DNA of 64,000 bases from positions 4,030,001-4,094,000 of the forward strand of contig NZ_JAGSYB010000001.1 in the NCBI RefSeq assembly GCF_025685415.1, in the 5' to 3' direction. Positions 25,778 through 34,918 of the stretch are shown piece after piece; position 1 is the stretch's first letter, and every line of letters starts with the position of its first letter. The DNA is from Terriglobus aquaticus. Lineage in GTDB: Bacteria > Acidobacteriota > Terriglobia > Terriglobales > Acidobacteriaceae. Position numbers and translations under genes: made by a program. The notes beneath the pieces are model-generated. The model searched no databases. It was not told the DNA's origin and was given only the letters and a program-made list of their open reading frames with translations.

Positions 25778-26732
25778 CTGCCCCCTCCAGCGCCTGCATG
25801 GACGCGGTACGGATGTAGGGATTTTCGTCCTGGGTGCTGACGGTGTGCAGCACCTGGCGCACGCTGGAGTCCGCGTGAACCGGTTCCAGCAAGCCAATCG
25901 CGCGGGTGCGCACATTGGCGTTGGGATCACGCATCAGGCTTTCCAGCACCACGTCGCGAACGCGCTGATCGGAGCTGACGAACGGCTGCAGGCCCTCCAG
26001 AGCTCTCAGGCGTACCTGTGGGCTCTTGTCATACCGCAGACTCATGAGCAGGGCATCGCGGAAGCCAAGACCGTTGCTGACGGGATCGCCGTCACCACAC
26101 TTGTGGCCGGCGCGGCACTCTGTGGCCAAGAGGCTTACGCTCTCTTCGCGCACGGAATTGTCTCTGCCGTGCTGGGCCGCAGCGAGAAGAAGCTGGCGGA
26201 TCCGCGGGTCGTCCAGCGACCCCTGCATCGTTTCCGGCGTGACGCGGTTGTAGTGAACCTCGACGATCTCTGGATTGGCAGTCGGCACAACACCGCTGAC
26301 GTTGCCGACGGTGCTCTGCGCCGGCTGCTGAACCGTGACGACACCATTCGGCTTTGAGTGCGCCGCCTGGTAGTTAGACAGGCCCGAGCCGCCGAGGAAG
26401 CCAACGCCCACCAGAAGCGCAGCGAGAGCTGGCGCATGGCTAAGGGAATGCCAGGTGCCGGCAAGCAGGTTCTGAATGCGAGCCGCGAGCGGCAGGCGAG
26501 GTGTTTCGTCCAGCGCCTCGTCGAGCCGCATGCGGCTTTGCGCTAGAAGATTGGGCGAGATTTCCGGCAGTGCGTTGACGTCCATGACGCCGGTTAGCTC
26601 GGCTACGGAGTGCTGCTCCGCAACGCAGGCCGGGCAACCATGCAGGTGAAGCGCGAGAAAGGCCTGCTGTTCGGCGTCAAGCTCACCGTAGGCTTCCAGC
26701 ACGATTTGTTCTTTAGCGTATTCGCAGGTCAT
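25764..26732 (-). CDS. zinc-finger anti-sigma-like protein with HEAT repeats
   Basis: 322 residues. The N-terminal ZAS-type motif H29-x3-C33-x2-C36 (HLHGCPAC) is the anti-sigma zinc site. A membrane span follows at about 105-125 (ALAALLVGVGFLGG). The periplasmic part, about 165-320, carries HEAT-like repeats (SVREESVSLLATE, PQVRLRALEGLQPF, ANVRTRAIGLLEPV, PYIRTASMQALEG). It follows the second ECF sigma gene by 95 bases and overlaps the PDZ gene. It probably binds the sigma factor in the cytoplasm and a partner outside. Confidence 0.87.
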   Translation of the reverse strand: MTCEYAKEQIVLEAYGELDAEQQAFLALHLHGCPACVAEQHSVAELTGVMDVNALPEISPNLLAQSRMRLDEALDETPRLPLAARIQNLLAGTWHSLSHAPALAALLVGVGFLGGSGLSNYQAAHSKPNGVVTVQQPAQSTVGNVSGVVPTANPEIVEVHYNRVTPETMQGSLDDPRIRQLLLAAAQHGRDNSVREESVSLLATECRAGHKCGDGDPVSNGLGFRDALLMSLRYDKSPQVRLRALEGLQPFVSSDQRVRDVVLESLMRDPNANVRTRAIGLLEPVHADSSVRQVLHTVSTQDENPYIRTASMQALEGADGIQ

Positions 26733-26827
26733 ATGCGATTCCTTGATCTGGTCTCTCTTTGAAGGTTGGTGCGGTGGTGCCGCGCCGCCCCGGTCATGGG
26801 TGCCGGGGCGTGCGCGTGGTGGTGCGG

Positions 26828-27583
26828 TTAAACGTCGCCGAGGTTCGCGCGGAGCTTACGGGTCGCGCGGAAAAGGGTGTTCTTGGCGGTTTCTTCTGTG
26901 GTCTGCAGAATCTCGCCGATGGCGCGCAGCTTGAGACCCTGGTAATGCTTCAGTTCAAAGACGGTGCGTTCGCGCGGCGTGAGTTTGTCGAGCGCTTCCT
27001 GAATGCGCATGTGCAGAACGCGGCGGTCCAGATCGGCTGACGGGTTCGCGCCGGCGCGGTCGTCGGAGACGTTGGACATCAGGTCCATCGTCTCGCCGTT
27101 CGAATCGGTGAGGATGCTGGGATCTTCGCGGCGGCTCTTGCGGCGGCGAAGAGCGTCGAGGCAGAGATTGGTGACGATGCGGTACAGCCAGGTGTAGAAG
27201 GAGCACTCGAACCGGAAGTTCGAGAGGTGGCGATAGGCCTTCAGGAAAGCTTCCTGGTGAATGTCCTGCGCATCCTGTTCGCTGCCGAGCATGTGGAGCG
27301 CCAGGCGCAGCACGGCGGAATCATAGCGGCGCACCAGATCGTCGAAGGCTTCGCGTTTGCCGCCCTGGGCCTGACGGATCAGTTCGTCGTCTTCCAGCCG
27401 TTGCTGGGCCCGCGCCTCGATCTGCGCCGGTGTGAGCGCCGCGCGTCCCGTCCGGCTTGCCGCCGCTTTCGCCATCCCCGGCGATTCTACCGCGACCACG
27501 CCCGGTCCGAGCGCGCCAGCGGTCTGTGATTTGAAGAGGGGGGCGAGACCCGCCCCGCCCATTTCCAATGCCTGTGTACCCAT
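26828..27583 (-). CDS. ECF-family RNA polymerase sigma factor, second copy
   Basis: 251 residues. Region 2 is clear (ELIRQAQGGKREAFDDLVRRYDSAVLRLALHML, QDAQDIHQEAFLKAYRHL, FYTWLYRIVTNLCLD) and so is region 4 (LTPRERTVFELKHYQGLKLRAIGEIL, then ATRKLRANL). About 60 extra residues precede region 2, low in structure. The real start may be the internal Met before AKAAASRTG, but the promoter motif lies 40 bases before ATG 27583, which fits the longer form. It heads an operon with a ZAS/HEAT protein and a PDZ protein and shares its promoter motif with the first sigma gene. Confidence 0.92.
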   Translation of the reverse strand: MGTQALEMGGAGLAPLFKSQTAGALGPGVVAVESPGMAKAAASRTGRAALTPAQIEARAQQRLEDDELIRQAQGGKREAFDDLVRRYDSAVLRLALHMLGSEQDAQDIHQEAFLKAYRHLSNFRFECSFYTWLYRIVTNLCLDALRRRKSRREDPSILTDSNGETMDLMSNVSDDRAGANPSADLDRRVLHMRIQEALDKLTPRERTVFELKHYQGLKLRAIGEILQTTEETAKNTLFRATRKLRANLGDV

Positions 27584-27623
27584 CGTGCGCTGACCCCGGA
27601 GTCAGAAGATCGATCTCACAGTG

Positions 27624-27651
27624 ATAGACCGGGGCAGGCGGAAAAGGTTAG
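27624..27651 (-). promoter_or_regulatory. ECF-type promoter motif of the second sigma operon
   Basis: On the minus strand CTAACC (27646-27651), sixteen bases, then GTCTAT (27624-27629). Box sequences and spacing match the motif at 2103-2130. The start codon is 40 bases downstream. Confidence 0.6.
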
Positions 27652-27671
27652 TAGGCTCTGCTTGCGTTGCA

Positions 27672-28547
27672 CTACAGCGGGAACTGCTGGAGCCACTCAC
27701 GGAACTGCGGCCCGAGTTCGGGACGCTTCAGTGCGAACTCCACGGTTGCCTTGAGGAAGCCGAGCTTGTCGCCGGCGTCGTGGCGCTTGCCCTGATAGGT
27801 GAAGCCGTAGACCTTTTCCGTGGTGAGCAGGGCCTTGATGCCGTCGGTCAACTGCAGTTCGCCGCCAGCACCGGGGGTGAGCTGCTCCAGCTTCTCGAAG
27901 ATGGCCGGGGTGAGGATGTAGCGCCCGATGATGGCGTTCTGGCTGGGAGCTTCGCTGGGCTTCGGCTTCTCGACCATGTCGTGCACTTCGCACAGGCGGG
28001 CGTCGTCCGCAACGGGCGAGCAGGCGAGGCAGCCGTAGTTCTGGATGGCATCGCCCTCGACCACTTCGCTGCCCAGAATAGAGCTGCCGGTCTTCTGGAA
28101 GGCTTCGACCATTTGCTTCATGCAGGGCACTTCCGCGTCGACGATGTCGTCGGGCAGGATGACGGCGAAAGGTTCATCGCCGACCAACTCCTTTGCCTGC
28201 AGAACAGCGTGGCCCAGGCCGAGCGCTTCCGGCTGGCGGACGTAGGTGATCTTGGCGAGCTTGGTCACTTCCACGACGCAATCCAGCAGCTTCTGCTTGC
28301 CACGCTTGGCGAGCGTGGTTTCCAGCTCGGGAGCGCGGTCGAAGTGATCCTCCATCGTGCCCTTGCCGCGACCGGTGACGATAATGATCTCCGTGCAACC
28401 GGCGGCGACGGCTTCTTCCACGCCGTACTGGATGAGGGGCTTGTCGACCAGGGGCAGCATCTCCTTGGGAGTGGCCTTGGTGGCGGGAAGAAAACGGGTG
28501 CCCATACCGGCTGCGGGGAATACAGCTTTACGAATCGTGCGCGTCAC
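27672..28547 (-). CDS. galU: UTP--glucose-1-phosphate uridylyltransferase
   Basis: 291 residues. It makes UDP-glucose from UTP and glucose-1-phosphate for envelope polysaccharides and trehalose or glycogen metabolism. Nucleotidyltransferase signature FPAAGMGTRFLPATKATPKE with the uridine-binding Lys, then DKPLIQYGVEEAVAAG, AVILPDDIVD and GELQLTDGIKALL, all in GalU order. The start is GTG at 28547 (MTRTIRKAVFPAAG); the family begins at this point. It is separated from the DUF885 gene upstream by 142 bases containing a hairpin. Confidence 0.96.
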   Translation of the reverse strand: MTRTIRKAVFPAAGMGTRFLPATKATPKEMLPLVDKPLIQYGVEEAVAAGCTEIIIVTGRGKGTMEDHFDRAPELETTLAKRGKQKLLDCVVEVTKLAKITYVRQPEALGLGHAVLQAKELVGDEPFAVILPDDIVDAEVPCMKQMVEAFQKTGSSILGSEVVEGDAIQNYGCLACSPVADDARLCEVHDMVEKPKPSEAPSQNAIIGRYILTPAIFEKLEQLTPGAGGELQLTDGIKALLTTEKVYGFTYQGKRHDAGDKLGFLKATVEFALKRPELGPQFREWLQQFPL

Positions 28548-28636
28548 TGAGTTTGTTCATCCTTCGGAGGCGGAAAGTCAGTCCAGCGTTTTGCGCTGAT
28601 CCTGGTCAGGGGAGAAGCCCATCCTAGCAAAGCGCA

Positions 28637-28660
28637 CCGCCCGTGCCATGCCACGGGCGG
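28637..28660 (-). terminator. weak intrinsic terminator after the DUF885 gene
   Basis: CCGCCCGTG and CACGGGCGG form a nine-pair GC-rich stem around six bases, 30 bases past the DUF885 stop. The following minus-strand sequence (TGCGCTTTGC) is only weakly T-rich, so efficiency is doubtful. Confidence 0.35.
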
Positions 28661-28689
28661 GTCATTGCGAGGACTTCCGGCGACTTCCG

Positions 28690-30441
28690 CTATAACACGG
28701 GCGAGTCATTGCCCAGCAGATCGCGGCGAACGATTCGGATAGGCACTGGTCCCTCGACCATGAAGCGGTCGTGAAACTTGCCCAGGGTGAAGGCCGCGCC
28801 CTGCTTCGCCTTCACGTCTTCACGGAGCTTGAGAATCTCCAGCTTACCCAGCGTGTAGTAGAGGTAGGTGGCGTCCGCGGTGCCACGGCGGGTTTCCACC
28901 TTGGCGATCTCGGGCGATTGGAAGCCCTCTGTGACGAAGAACTTTTCCGCTTCGTCAGTGGTCATGCCCATGGTGTGCATGCGGATGGCGACGTTGAAAC
29001 GGGCGTTGCGAAGCAGAGCGTCCTGCAGTTGACCCAGGCGGATGAGTTTGGCCGTGCGAGCGTCCGTCTCTGGCGGCAGGTAACCCTCGTCCAACATCAT
29101 CTGCTCGCAGTAGTGCGCCCAACCTTCGATGTTGGTTGCGGCGCCGACCAGCTTGCGCACCTTCGAGGGAAAGCGGTCCTGCCACAGGAACTGCACGTAA
29201 TGGCCGGGGTAGGCTTCGTGCACGCTGGTGGAGACGATGGTGCCCTCGTTGAACGCGGCCATGTAGCTGTTTGTGCGCTCGGGGGACCAGCTCTTGTCGG
29301 GCAGGGTCACATTGAAATAGGCGCGCGTGCTGTTCCGCTCAAACGGTCCCGGCGGGTCCATGCTGGCCTGGGTCGTCGCGCGTTCAAAGGGCGGCGTTTC
29401 TTCAAGCACCGGGCGCACGTCGCTGGGCAGCGTGATGATGTGGTGCTGCTGGATAAAGGCAATCTCTGCGTTGAAGCTGTCCCGGAAGCTTTGCAGGAGG
29501 TGGTCGGGCGCTGGATGCATTGCGGCGAGTTCCGCCAGCATCTGCTGCGGCGTCTTGCTGGGGTCAATCTCCTTTGCAACGCGGGCGAACTCATCCTGGT
29601 TGGCCTTCATGTTGGCCGCGTTGATGGCGAGCAGGCGGTCGAGTGGCGTGTCGACCATCTCGTCGTACAGGAGCTTCTTGCGGTAGGTGTCGGCGCCGAA
29701 GGCGAAGGTGCCGTTGGAGCGCGGCAGGAGGTCCGACTTCATCCAGGCGGCGTAGTCCTTCAGGGCGGCGATGACGGTCGCGTTGGTCTGCTGGAACTCT
29801 GCTTTGAGTTTCGGGTCCGTGGCTTTGGCGAAGGCTCCCGGCACGTCGTTCTGGAAGAAGCTGATGGTGCCGTCGATCTGGTCGAGCGCGATCTCCGTGT
29901 AGATCTTTGGCGGGTTCTTCAGGTTCTTCTTGCCGTCCGCGAGCACGGCGGGGATGAGACGTTCGCGCGCGATGGCCGAGCGCAGACGTGTGTCCACCGG
30001 GGCGAAGTCGCGCTCCATGAGAGTGAAGATGGAGCTGGTTACGCCGCTGGGATAGTTGTCCGGGTTCTTCTCCCACATGCGGATCGTTTCGAGCGACAGC
30101 AGTTGCGAGCGGATGCTGTTCATGAGCAGCTCGCGGTCGTCGGCAACGCTGCGGTCCAGGCCGTCTCCCGGGATCGCTTCCATCTGCTTCAGAGCGGCGT
30201 GGAGTTCACCCGTTTCGCGCTGCACCGCGGCGGCGCTGTAGTCCTCAAGCTGGGCGTCGTACTGGTGAAAGCCGGCCTGAGTCCCCGCCGTGGGATTGTT
30301 GCGGAAGTAGACGTCGGTGAAGTAGCGCTCGCTGGCAACGGAGAATGTTTGCTGCGCACCGTCGGCGCTGAGGTGCTGTGCGCAGACGGTCACGGACGAA
30401 AGAGCAAGCAGGACGCCGGGAAGAAACGGACGGAGATTCAC
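28690..30441 (-). CDS. secreted DUF885 family protein, putative zinc peptidase
   Basis: 583 residues. Signal peptide (NLRPFLPGVLLALSSVTVCAQ). DUF885 proteins carry an HExxxGH-like metal motif, here HEAYPGHYVQ at about residue 405, with a downstream Glu in EGWAHYCEQMM as a third ligand candidate. The related M32-like fold suggests a carboxypeptidase-type activity, not shown experimentally for most members. GTG 30441 is chosen: it places the signal peptide at the N-terminus and lies six bases after a TACACT box, matching other genes here. A longer reading from 30540 would add 33 basic residues and hide the signal peptide. Confidence 0.87.
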   Translation of the reverse strand: MNLRPFLPGVLLALSSVTVCAQHLSADGAQQTFSVASERYFTDVYFRNNPTAGTQAGFHQYDAQLEDYSAAAVQRETGELHAALKQMEAIPGDGLDRSVADDRELLMNSIRSQLLSLETIRMWEKNPDNYPSGVTSSIFTLMERDFAPVDTRLRSAIARERLIPAVLADGKKNLKNPPKIYTEIALDQIDGTISFFQNDVPGAFAKATDPKLKAEFQQTNATVIAALKDYAAWMKSDLLPRSNGTFAFGADTYRKKLLYDEMVDTPLDRLLAINAANMKANQDEFARVAKEIDPSKTPQQMLAELAAMHPAPDHLLQSFRDSFNAEIAFIQQHHIITLPSDVRPVLEETPPFERATTQASMDPPGPFERNSTRAYFNVTLPDKSWSPERTNSYMAAFNEGTIVSTSVHEAYPGHYVQFLWQDRFPSKVRKLVGAATNIEGWAHYCEQMMLDEGYLPPETDARTAKLIRLGQLQDALLRNARFNVAIRMHTMGMTTDEAEKFFVTEGFQSPEIAKVETRRGTADATYLYYTLGKLEILKLREDVKAKQGAAFTLGKFHDRFMVEGPVPIRIVRRDLLGNDSPVL

Positions 30442-30447
30442 CTGAGA

Positions 30448-30453
30448 AGTGTA
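30448..30453 (-). promoter_or_regulatory. -10 box of the DUF885 gene (leaderless arrangement)
   Basis: TACACT on the minus strand, six bases before the GTG start at 30441. Confidence 0.45.
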
Positions 30454-30512
30454 CCGTTTGAGAGAGTTTCGGGGGTCCTGCCTACGGGAAATGGCAGTCG
30501 CCGGCGCTTCGG

Positions 30513-31184
30513 TCAGGCTTTGCTTTCGGCGAGGGCGCACAGCTTGTCGAGGCGCTTCTGCTTTGCTTCGGGAGACTGGTAGTAGAACACCGCGAAGAGT
30601 TCGCCGCGGCGCTGTGCAGGGGTGAGCTTGTGCCAGCCTGCTTGTGCTTTCGGACGGCTGCTCAGGGCGCGCGCGATGAGCGGCGGGAGTTCAGTTTCCG
30701 CTTCCATGGTGCTTAGGAGGCGTTCCGCCATTTGCTGTGCGCGGCGAAGGCGGGCGTCGTCGGATTTCACGCCGGAGATCCACTTGCCGATCTCGCGGCG
30801 CATGTATTCGGTTAGGCCGTTGTAGAAGTCGCGCAGGCCTTCGGCTTCGTCCAGCAGAGCATCAAGTTCTTCGGGCAGTTCCGCGGGGCGAGGGTCCAGG
30901 TCGGCGTCGAGTTCGAAGATGGCGCGCTGACCTTCCCGAACGTGCGCGTGCTGCTGCATGTTCCTGTTCACCAGCAGGAAGAATGCCCCGGGTTCGTTGG
31001 CGGAGGGCAACAGCGAGGAGCGAAACGCGAACCCGTTGACTGTGCCACGAACGCGCAGGCGGATCTGCTGGGGCCATACATCTGACGGCGTGAACGGCAC
31101 GCGAGCGATGGTCCATCCCAGGCCGCCGCGCTCCTTCTCCAGCAGAGCTTCGAAGCGCCGAGTGGTGCGGCTGACGCGAGGCAT
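30513..31184 (-). CDS. DUF1905/YdeI-like (bacteriocin-protection family) protein
   Basis: 223 residues. The N-terminal DUF1905 barrel is at about 8-95 (FEALLEKERGGLGWTIARVPF, VRGTVNGFAFRSSLLP, HVREGQRAIFELDAD). The C-terminal YdeI/OmpD-associated segment is at about 160-220 (LIARALSSRPKAQAGWHKLTPAQRR, SPEAKQKRLDKL). The function is unknown; a YdeI paralogue in enterobacteria is linked to resistance to antimicrobial peptides. It starts 11 bases after the mfd stop and is probably cotranscribed with it. Confidence 0.85.
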   Translation of the reverse strand: MPRVSRTTRRFEALLEKERGGLGWTIARVPFTPSDVWPQQIRLRVRGTVNGFAFRSSLLPSANEPGAFFLLVNRNMQQHAHVREGQRAIFELDADLDPRPAELPEELDALLDEAEGLRDFYNGLTEYMRREIGKWISGVKSDDARLRRAQQMAERLLSTMEAETELPPLIARALSSRPKAQAGWHKLTPAQRRGELFAVFYYQSPEAKQKRLDKLCALAESKA

Positions 31185-31195
31185 GATGCGGAAGG

Positions 31196-34100
31196 CTACG
31201 CTGCGGCGGGAGCGAGATCAAGCTGTTCGAGCAGGCCTTTTGTTTCGGCGAGGACGTCCGCAGCGGTCGCGCTCGTGAGCGGCCAGCGCAGGACGCCTTG
31301 TGGCGTGAACTGTGCGCCGCGCTTGGTGTTTCGGCTGACGACCTTCATCAGCATGCCGGGATCGATCTTGGACTTGGTGTCGAACTTGAGCAGGAGGAAT
31401 TCGCGGAAGACCTTCTGCCGATTCTCCTCGACCTGGATGCGCTTGCGGTCGATCTGCGAGACGTGGATGCGTTCGGATTGCAGACGTAGTTCTGCGGCGC
31501 CCAGCAGGTTGACCACGGCTTCGGGAAGTTCACCGTAGCGGTCGAGCATCTCGGCGCGTACATCTGCAAGGGCGCCTGTGTCCGTTGCGCCGGCGATGCG
31601 CTTGTACATGCGCAGGCGCTGGTTTTCTTCGGGGATGTACGTGGCGTCGATGCGCAGCGACATGCCGAGGTTGAGCGTGACCTGCGGCCGCTCTTCCTGT
31701 GCCTCACCTTTGATCTTGCTGACAGCTTCCTGCAGCATGCTCGTGTACATCTCAAAGCCGATGGCTTCGATGTGGCCGCTCTGTTCGCCGCCGAGCATGT
31801 TGCCGGCACCGCGCAGTTCCAAATCGAGCGCGGCAATTTTGAAGCCGGCACCCAGGTCGCTGAACTCCTTGAGCGCGGCGAGGCGGCGGCGTGCGATTTC
31901 GGTCAGTTCATTCTCTGGCGGGATGAGCAGGTAGGCGTAGGCGCGGCGATCGCTGCGGCCGACGCGGCCGCGAAGCTGGTAGAGCTCCGAAAGGCCGTGG
32001 CGGTCCGCGCGATTTATGACAATGGTGTTCGCCTTCGCGATGTCCAGGCCGTTCTCGATGATGCTGGTCGCGCACAGCACGTCGTACTCGTGATTCATGA
32101 AGGCAAGCATGGATCGTTCGAGTTCGCCTTCGCCCATCTGGCCGTGTGCGGTGATGACGCGTGCTGAGGGTACGAGCTCGCGGATCTTCGACGCGAGTTC
32201 GTAGATCGTCTCTACACGGTTGTGCACGAAGTAAGCCTGGCCGCCGCGTTCGAGTTCCAGCTCGATCGCGGTGCGCAACAGCTTCTCATCGAACTTGGCC
32301 ACGATGGTCTGGATGGCCATGCGATCCTTGGGCGGCGTCTCGATGACGGACATGTCGCGCAGGCCGAGCAGACTCATGTGCAGCGTGCGTGGAATGGGTG
32401 TGGCCGACATCGAGAGCACGTCGATGTGCGCGCGCAGCTTCTTGAGCTGTTCCTTGTGGCGCACGCCGAAGCGCTGCTCCTCGTCGATGATGAGCAAGCC
32501 TAGGTCCTGGAAAGCGATGTCTTTCGAGATGAGGCGGTGCGTGCCGATGAGGATGTCGACCTTCCCAGCGGCGGCATCCTCAAGAATCCTCTTCTGCTCT
32601 TTCGGCGTGCGGAAGCGCGAGATGAGTTCGACGTTGACGGGGAAACGAGCGAAGCGCTTTTTAAAGCTTTGAAAATGCTGGAAGGCAAGGACGGTAGTGG
32701 GTGTGAGGACGGCAACCTGCTTGGAATCCTGCACGGCCTTGAATGCGGCGCGCATGGCGACTTCGGTTTTTCCGTAGCCTACGTCGCCGCACAAGAGGCG
32801 ATCCATGGGCTGCGTGGATTCCATGTCGCGCTTGATGTCGGCGATGGCGGCGATCTGGTCGTCGGTTTCCTGGTAGTCGAAGGCGTCTTCAAACTCGCGC
32901 ATCATCTGCGAATCGGGCGAGTAGCTGTAGCCCTGCGCGGCCTGGCGCTGCGCGTACAGCTTCAGCAGCTCGGCCGTCATGTCCTGCATGGCCTTCTTGA
33001 CGCGTGCCTTGGCCTTGGCCCAGGCCTGGCCGCCCATCTTGTTCAGTTCGGGCGCCGGGCCGCCTTCGCTCGAGCGGTATTTCTGGATCAGGTCGAGCCG
33101 TGTGAGCGGGACGTACAGCTTGGCCTGCTCAGCGAACTCGAGGATCATGAGCTCGATGGGTGCGCCTTCCTGCTCAATGGTGCGCAGGCCCATGTACTTC
33201 GCGATGCCGTGTTCCACGTGCACGACGTAGTCGCCCACCTGCAGGTCGCGGAAGTCGGAGATGAAGGCCGAAGTTTTCGATTTGCGCTGCACGGGGCGCG
33301 CGTGCACGTCGGCCTCATCGTTAAGATCCTGTGCGCCGAAGAGCACGAACATCTTGCCGACGGAGTGCGCCGCGCCCTTGTCCATGTCCAGCACCTGCAC
33401 GCCGCTGGCGATGGCGATTCGAAGGATGACGGGCGTGCGCACGTTGCTTTGCAGGTGCGCCGACTCGTCGTAGACGGTGGCGGAGCCGCTGGAGGTCTGC
33501 ACGCGCGAGCCGATGCGGTAGGGCAAGCCGTACTCCTGAAGGAGGCCAGCGAGGCGCTCAACTTCGCCCTGGTTCGCGGCGGCGATCAGGATGCGCGCGT
33601 CGGTGTTCATGAGCGACTTGATCTGCTCGACCATGGCCGGAATGGAGCCATGGAACTTCATGGTGGGACGCGTGGCGAACTCGATGCCGGTGTAAGAGGA
33701 GTTGTCCACTTCGAGAACATCGACGGCGCCGAGTTGGTCGAGCTCGATGCCGGGCGCGCCCTTGACGAGGTCGTCCAGGTGCCAGGGCGAGATGTAGATG
33801 TCCTCGGGCGTGACGAGCGAGCCGATGGCCGCGCGGTCGTGCCGCTGCTCGATCTTGTTCCACCAGCGCTCGCCCTGGTTCTTGATCATGGCGGGCTCTT
33901 CGGTGAAGACGCGCGTGGAGCGGCCCATGAGGTCGAGGATGGTGGAGTGCGCGCCGGCGACGGGCGCGAAGAACTCCCAGCCGGGAAAGACCGAGACTTC
34001 GTTCACTTCGACGTCGAGTTCCCGCGGCTGTTCGCCACCTTCGATCTGAGCACCTGCTGCGCCTCCGCGTGAAAGGCGCTGGTGCACGGCTCCAAGCAGC

Positions 34101-34834
34101 TTCTTAGTGACCGGCGTTTCGGTGAGCGGCAGAAGAACGATCTCGTCCACGGGTGAGGAGGAACGCTGCGTTTCCGGATCGAACTTGCGCATGGACTCGA
34201 TCTCGTCGCCGAAGAAGTCGAGGCGCACAGGGCGGTCCATTTCGGGCGAGTAGACGTCCATGATGCCGCCGCGCAACGTGACCTGGCCGGGCATCTCGAC
34301 GACGTCGACGCGCGTGTAACCAACCTCGAGCAGGTGGGCCAGTAGCATGTCGGTGTCGTACTCTTCGCCGCGGCGGATTTCGAGCGCAAGCCCGGCGTAG
34401 TACTCGCGGCTGAACAGGCGCATGCAGGCCGATTCAAGCGGCGCGATCACCACGCGAGCCTTGCCGCTGCAAATCTTCCAGAGCGTGGAGGCGCGCTGTT
34501 CCTGAATCTCGGCATGTGGCGAGAGGTTCTCGAAAGGCAGAACGTCGTGTGCGGGCAGGCGCAGGACTTCTTCGCACTTGAGCGCGCCGGTCAGGTCGCA
34601 GGTTGCGACCAAGGCCTGATGCAGCGCCTCCGCGGCCTTGTTGTCGCTGACCAGGAGCAGCACGGGCGCATCAGTCCCGCGGATGAGCAGCGGCAGGTAG
34701 AGCGCGCGGGCGGTGGCCGTGAGGCCGCTAATGCGGCGGCGGCCCATGCCGCCGGCCAGGTGGCGGCGGGTGCGCTCAAAGGCGTCCGTGTGCTCCAGTT
34801 CCGCGACCATTTCGCGGACGAAAGGAAGAATCAT
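31196..34834 (-). CDS. mfd: transcription-repair coupling factor
   Basis: 1212 residues, near the usual 1150. Mfd removes stalled RNA polymerase at DNA lesions and recruits UvrA. The UvrB-like N-terminus is at about 20-300, the RNA polymerase interacting domain (VGDYVVHVEHGIAKYMGL) near 530, and translocase motifs follow: GDVGYGKTEVAMRAAF (motif I, about 680), LIIDEEQRFGVRHKE (motif II), MSATPIPRTLHMSL (motif III), HNRVETIY and QLRGRVGRSDRRAYAYLL (motif VI). The C-terminal TRCF domain ends Ala/Pro-rich. TACACT lies exactly ten bases before the ATG, and no ribosome binding site is seen. Confidence 0.97.
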   Translation of the reverse strand: MILPFVREMVAELEHTDAFERTRRHLAGGMGRRRISGLTATARALYLPLLIRGTDAPVLLLVSDNKAAEALHQALVATCDLTGALKCEEVLRLPAHDVLPFENLSPHAEIQEQRASTLWKICSGKARVVIAPLESACMRLFSREYYAGLALEIRRGEEYDTDMLLAHLLEVGYTRVDVVEMPGQVTLRGGIMDVYSPEMDRPVRLDFFGDEIESMRKFDPETQRSSSPVDEIVLLPLTETPVTKKLLGAVHQRLSRGGAAGAQIEGGEQPRELDVEVNEVSVFPGWEFFAPVAGAHSTILDLMGRSTRVFTEEPAMIKNQGERWWNKIEQRHDRAAIGSLVTPEDIYISPWHLDDLVKGAPGIELDQLGAVDVLEVDNSSYTGIEFATRPTMKFHGSIPAMVEQIKSLMNTDARILIAAANQGEVERLAGLLQEYGLPYRIGSRVQTSSGSATVYDESAHLQSNVRTPVILRIAIASGVQVLDMDKGAAHSVGKMFVLFGAQDLNDEADVHARPVQRKSKTSAFISDFRDLQVGDYVVHVEHGIAKYMGLRTIEQEGAPIELMILEFAEQAKLYVPLTRLDLIQKYRSSEGGPAPELNKMGGQAWAKAKARVKKAMQDMTAELLKLYAQRQAAQGYSYSPDSQMMREFEDAFDYQETDDQIAAIADIKRDMESTQPMDRLLCGDVGYGKTEVAMRAAFKAVQDSKQVAVLTPTTVLAFQHFQSFKKRFARFPVNVELISRFRTPKEQKRILEDAAAGKVDILIGTHRLISKDIAFQDLGLLIIDEEQRFGVRHKEQLKKLRAHIDVLSMSATPIPRTLHMSLLGLRDMSVIETPPKDRMAIQTIVAKFDEKLLRTAIELELERGGQAYFVHNRVETIYELASKIRELVPSARVITAHGQMGEGELERSMLAFMNHEYDVLCATSIIENGLDIAKANTIVINRADRHGLSELYQLRGRVGRSDRRAYAYLLIPPENELTEIARRRLAALKEFSDLGAGFKIAALDLELRGAGNMLGGEQSGHIEAIGFEMYTSMLQEAVSKIKGEAQEERPQVTLNLGMSLRIDATYIPEENQRLRMYKRIAGATDTGALADVRAEMLDRYGELPEAVVNLLGAAELRLQSERIHVSQIDRKRIQVEENRQKVFREFLLLKFDTKSKIDPGMLMKVVSRNTKRGAQFTPQGVLRWPLTSATAADVLAETKGLLEQLDLAPAAA

Positions 34835-34844
34835 CGCACTTGTC

Positions 34845-34850
34845 AGTGTA
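34845..34850 (-). promoter_or_regulatory. -10 box of mfd (leaderless arrangement)
   Basis: TACACT on the minus strand, ten bases before the mfd ATG, in the 84-base gap shared with the divergent acyltransferase gene. Confidence 0.45.
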
Positions 34851-34906
34851 AGGGAGCGCTTCGGGAGCAGGGCGTTGCTGCTGGTTCTTTGCGCTTCTGG
34901 CGATAG

Positions 34907-34912
34907 TAGACT
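34907..34912 (+). promoter_or_regulatory. -10 box of the acyltransferase gene (leaderless arrangement)
   Basis: TAGACT six bases before the ATG at 34919. No ribosome binding site is seen between them. Confidence 0.4.
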
Positions 34913-34918
34913 CTGCCC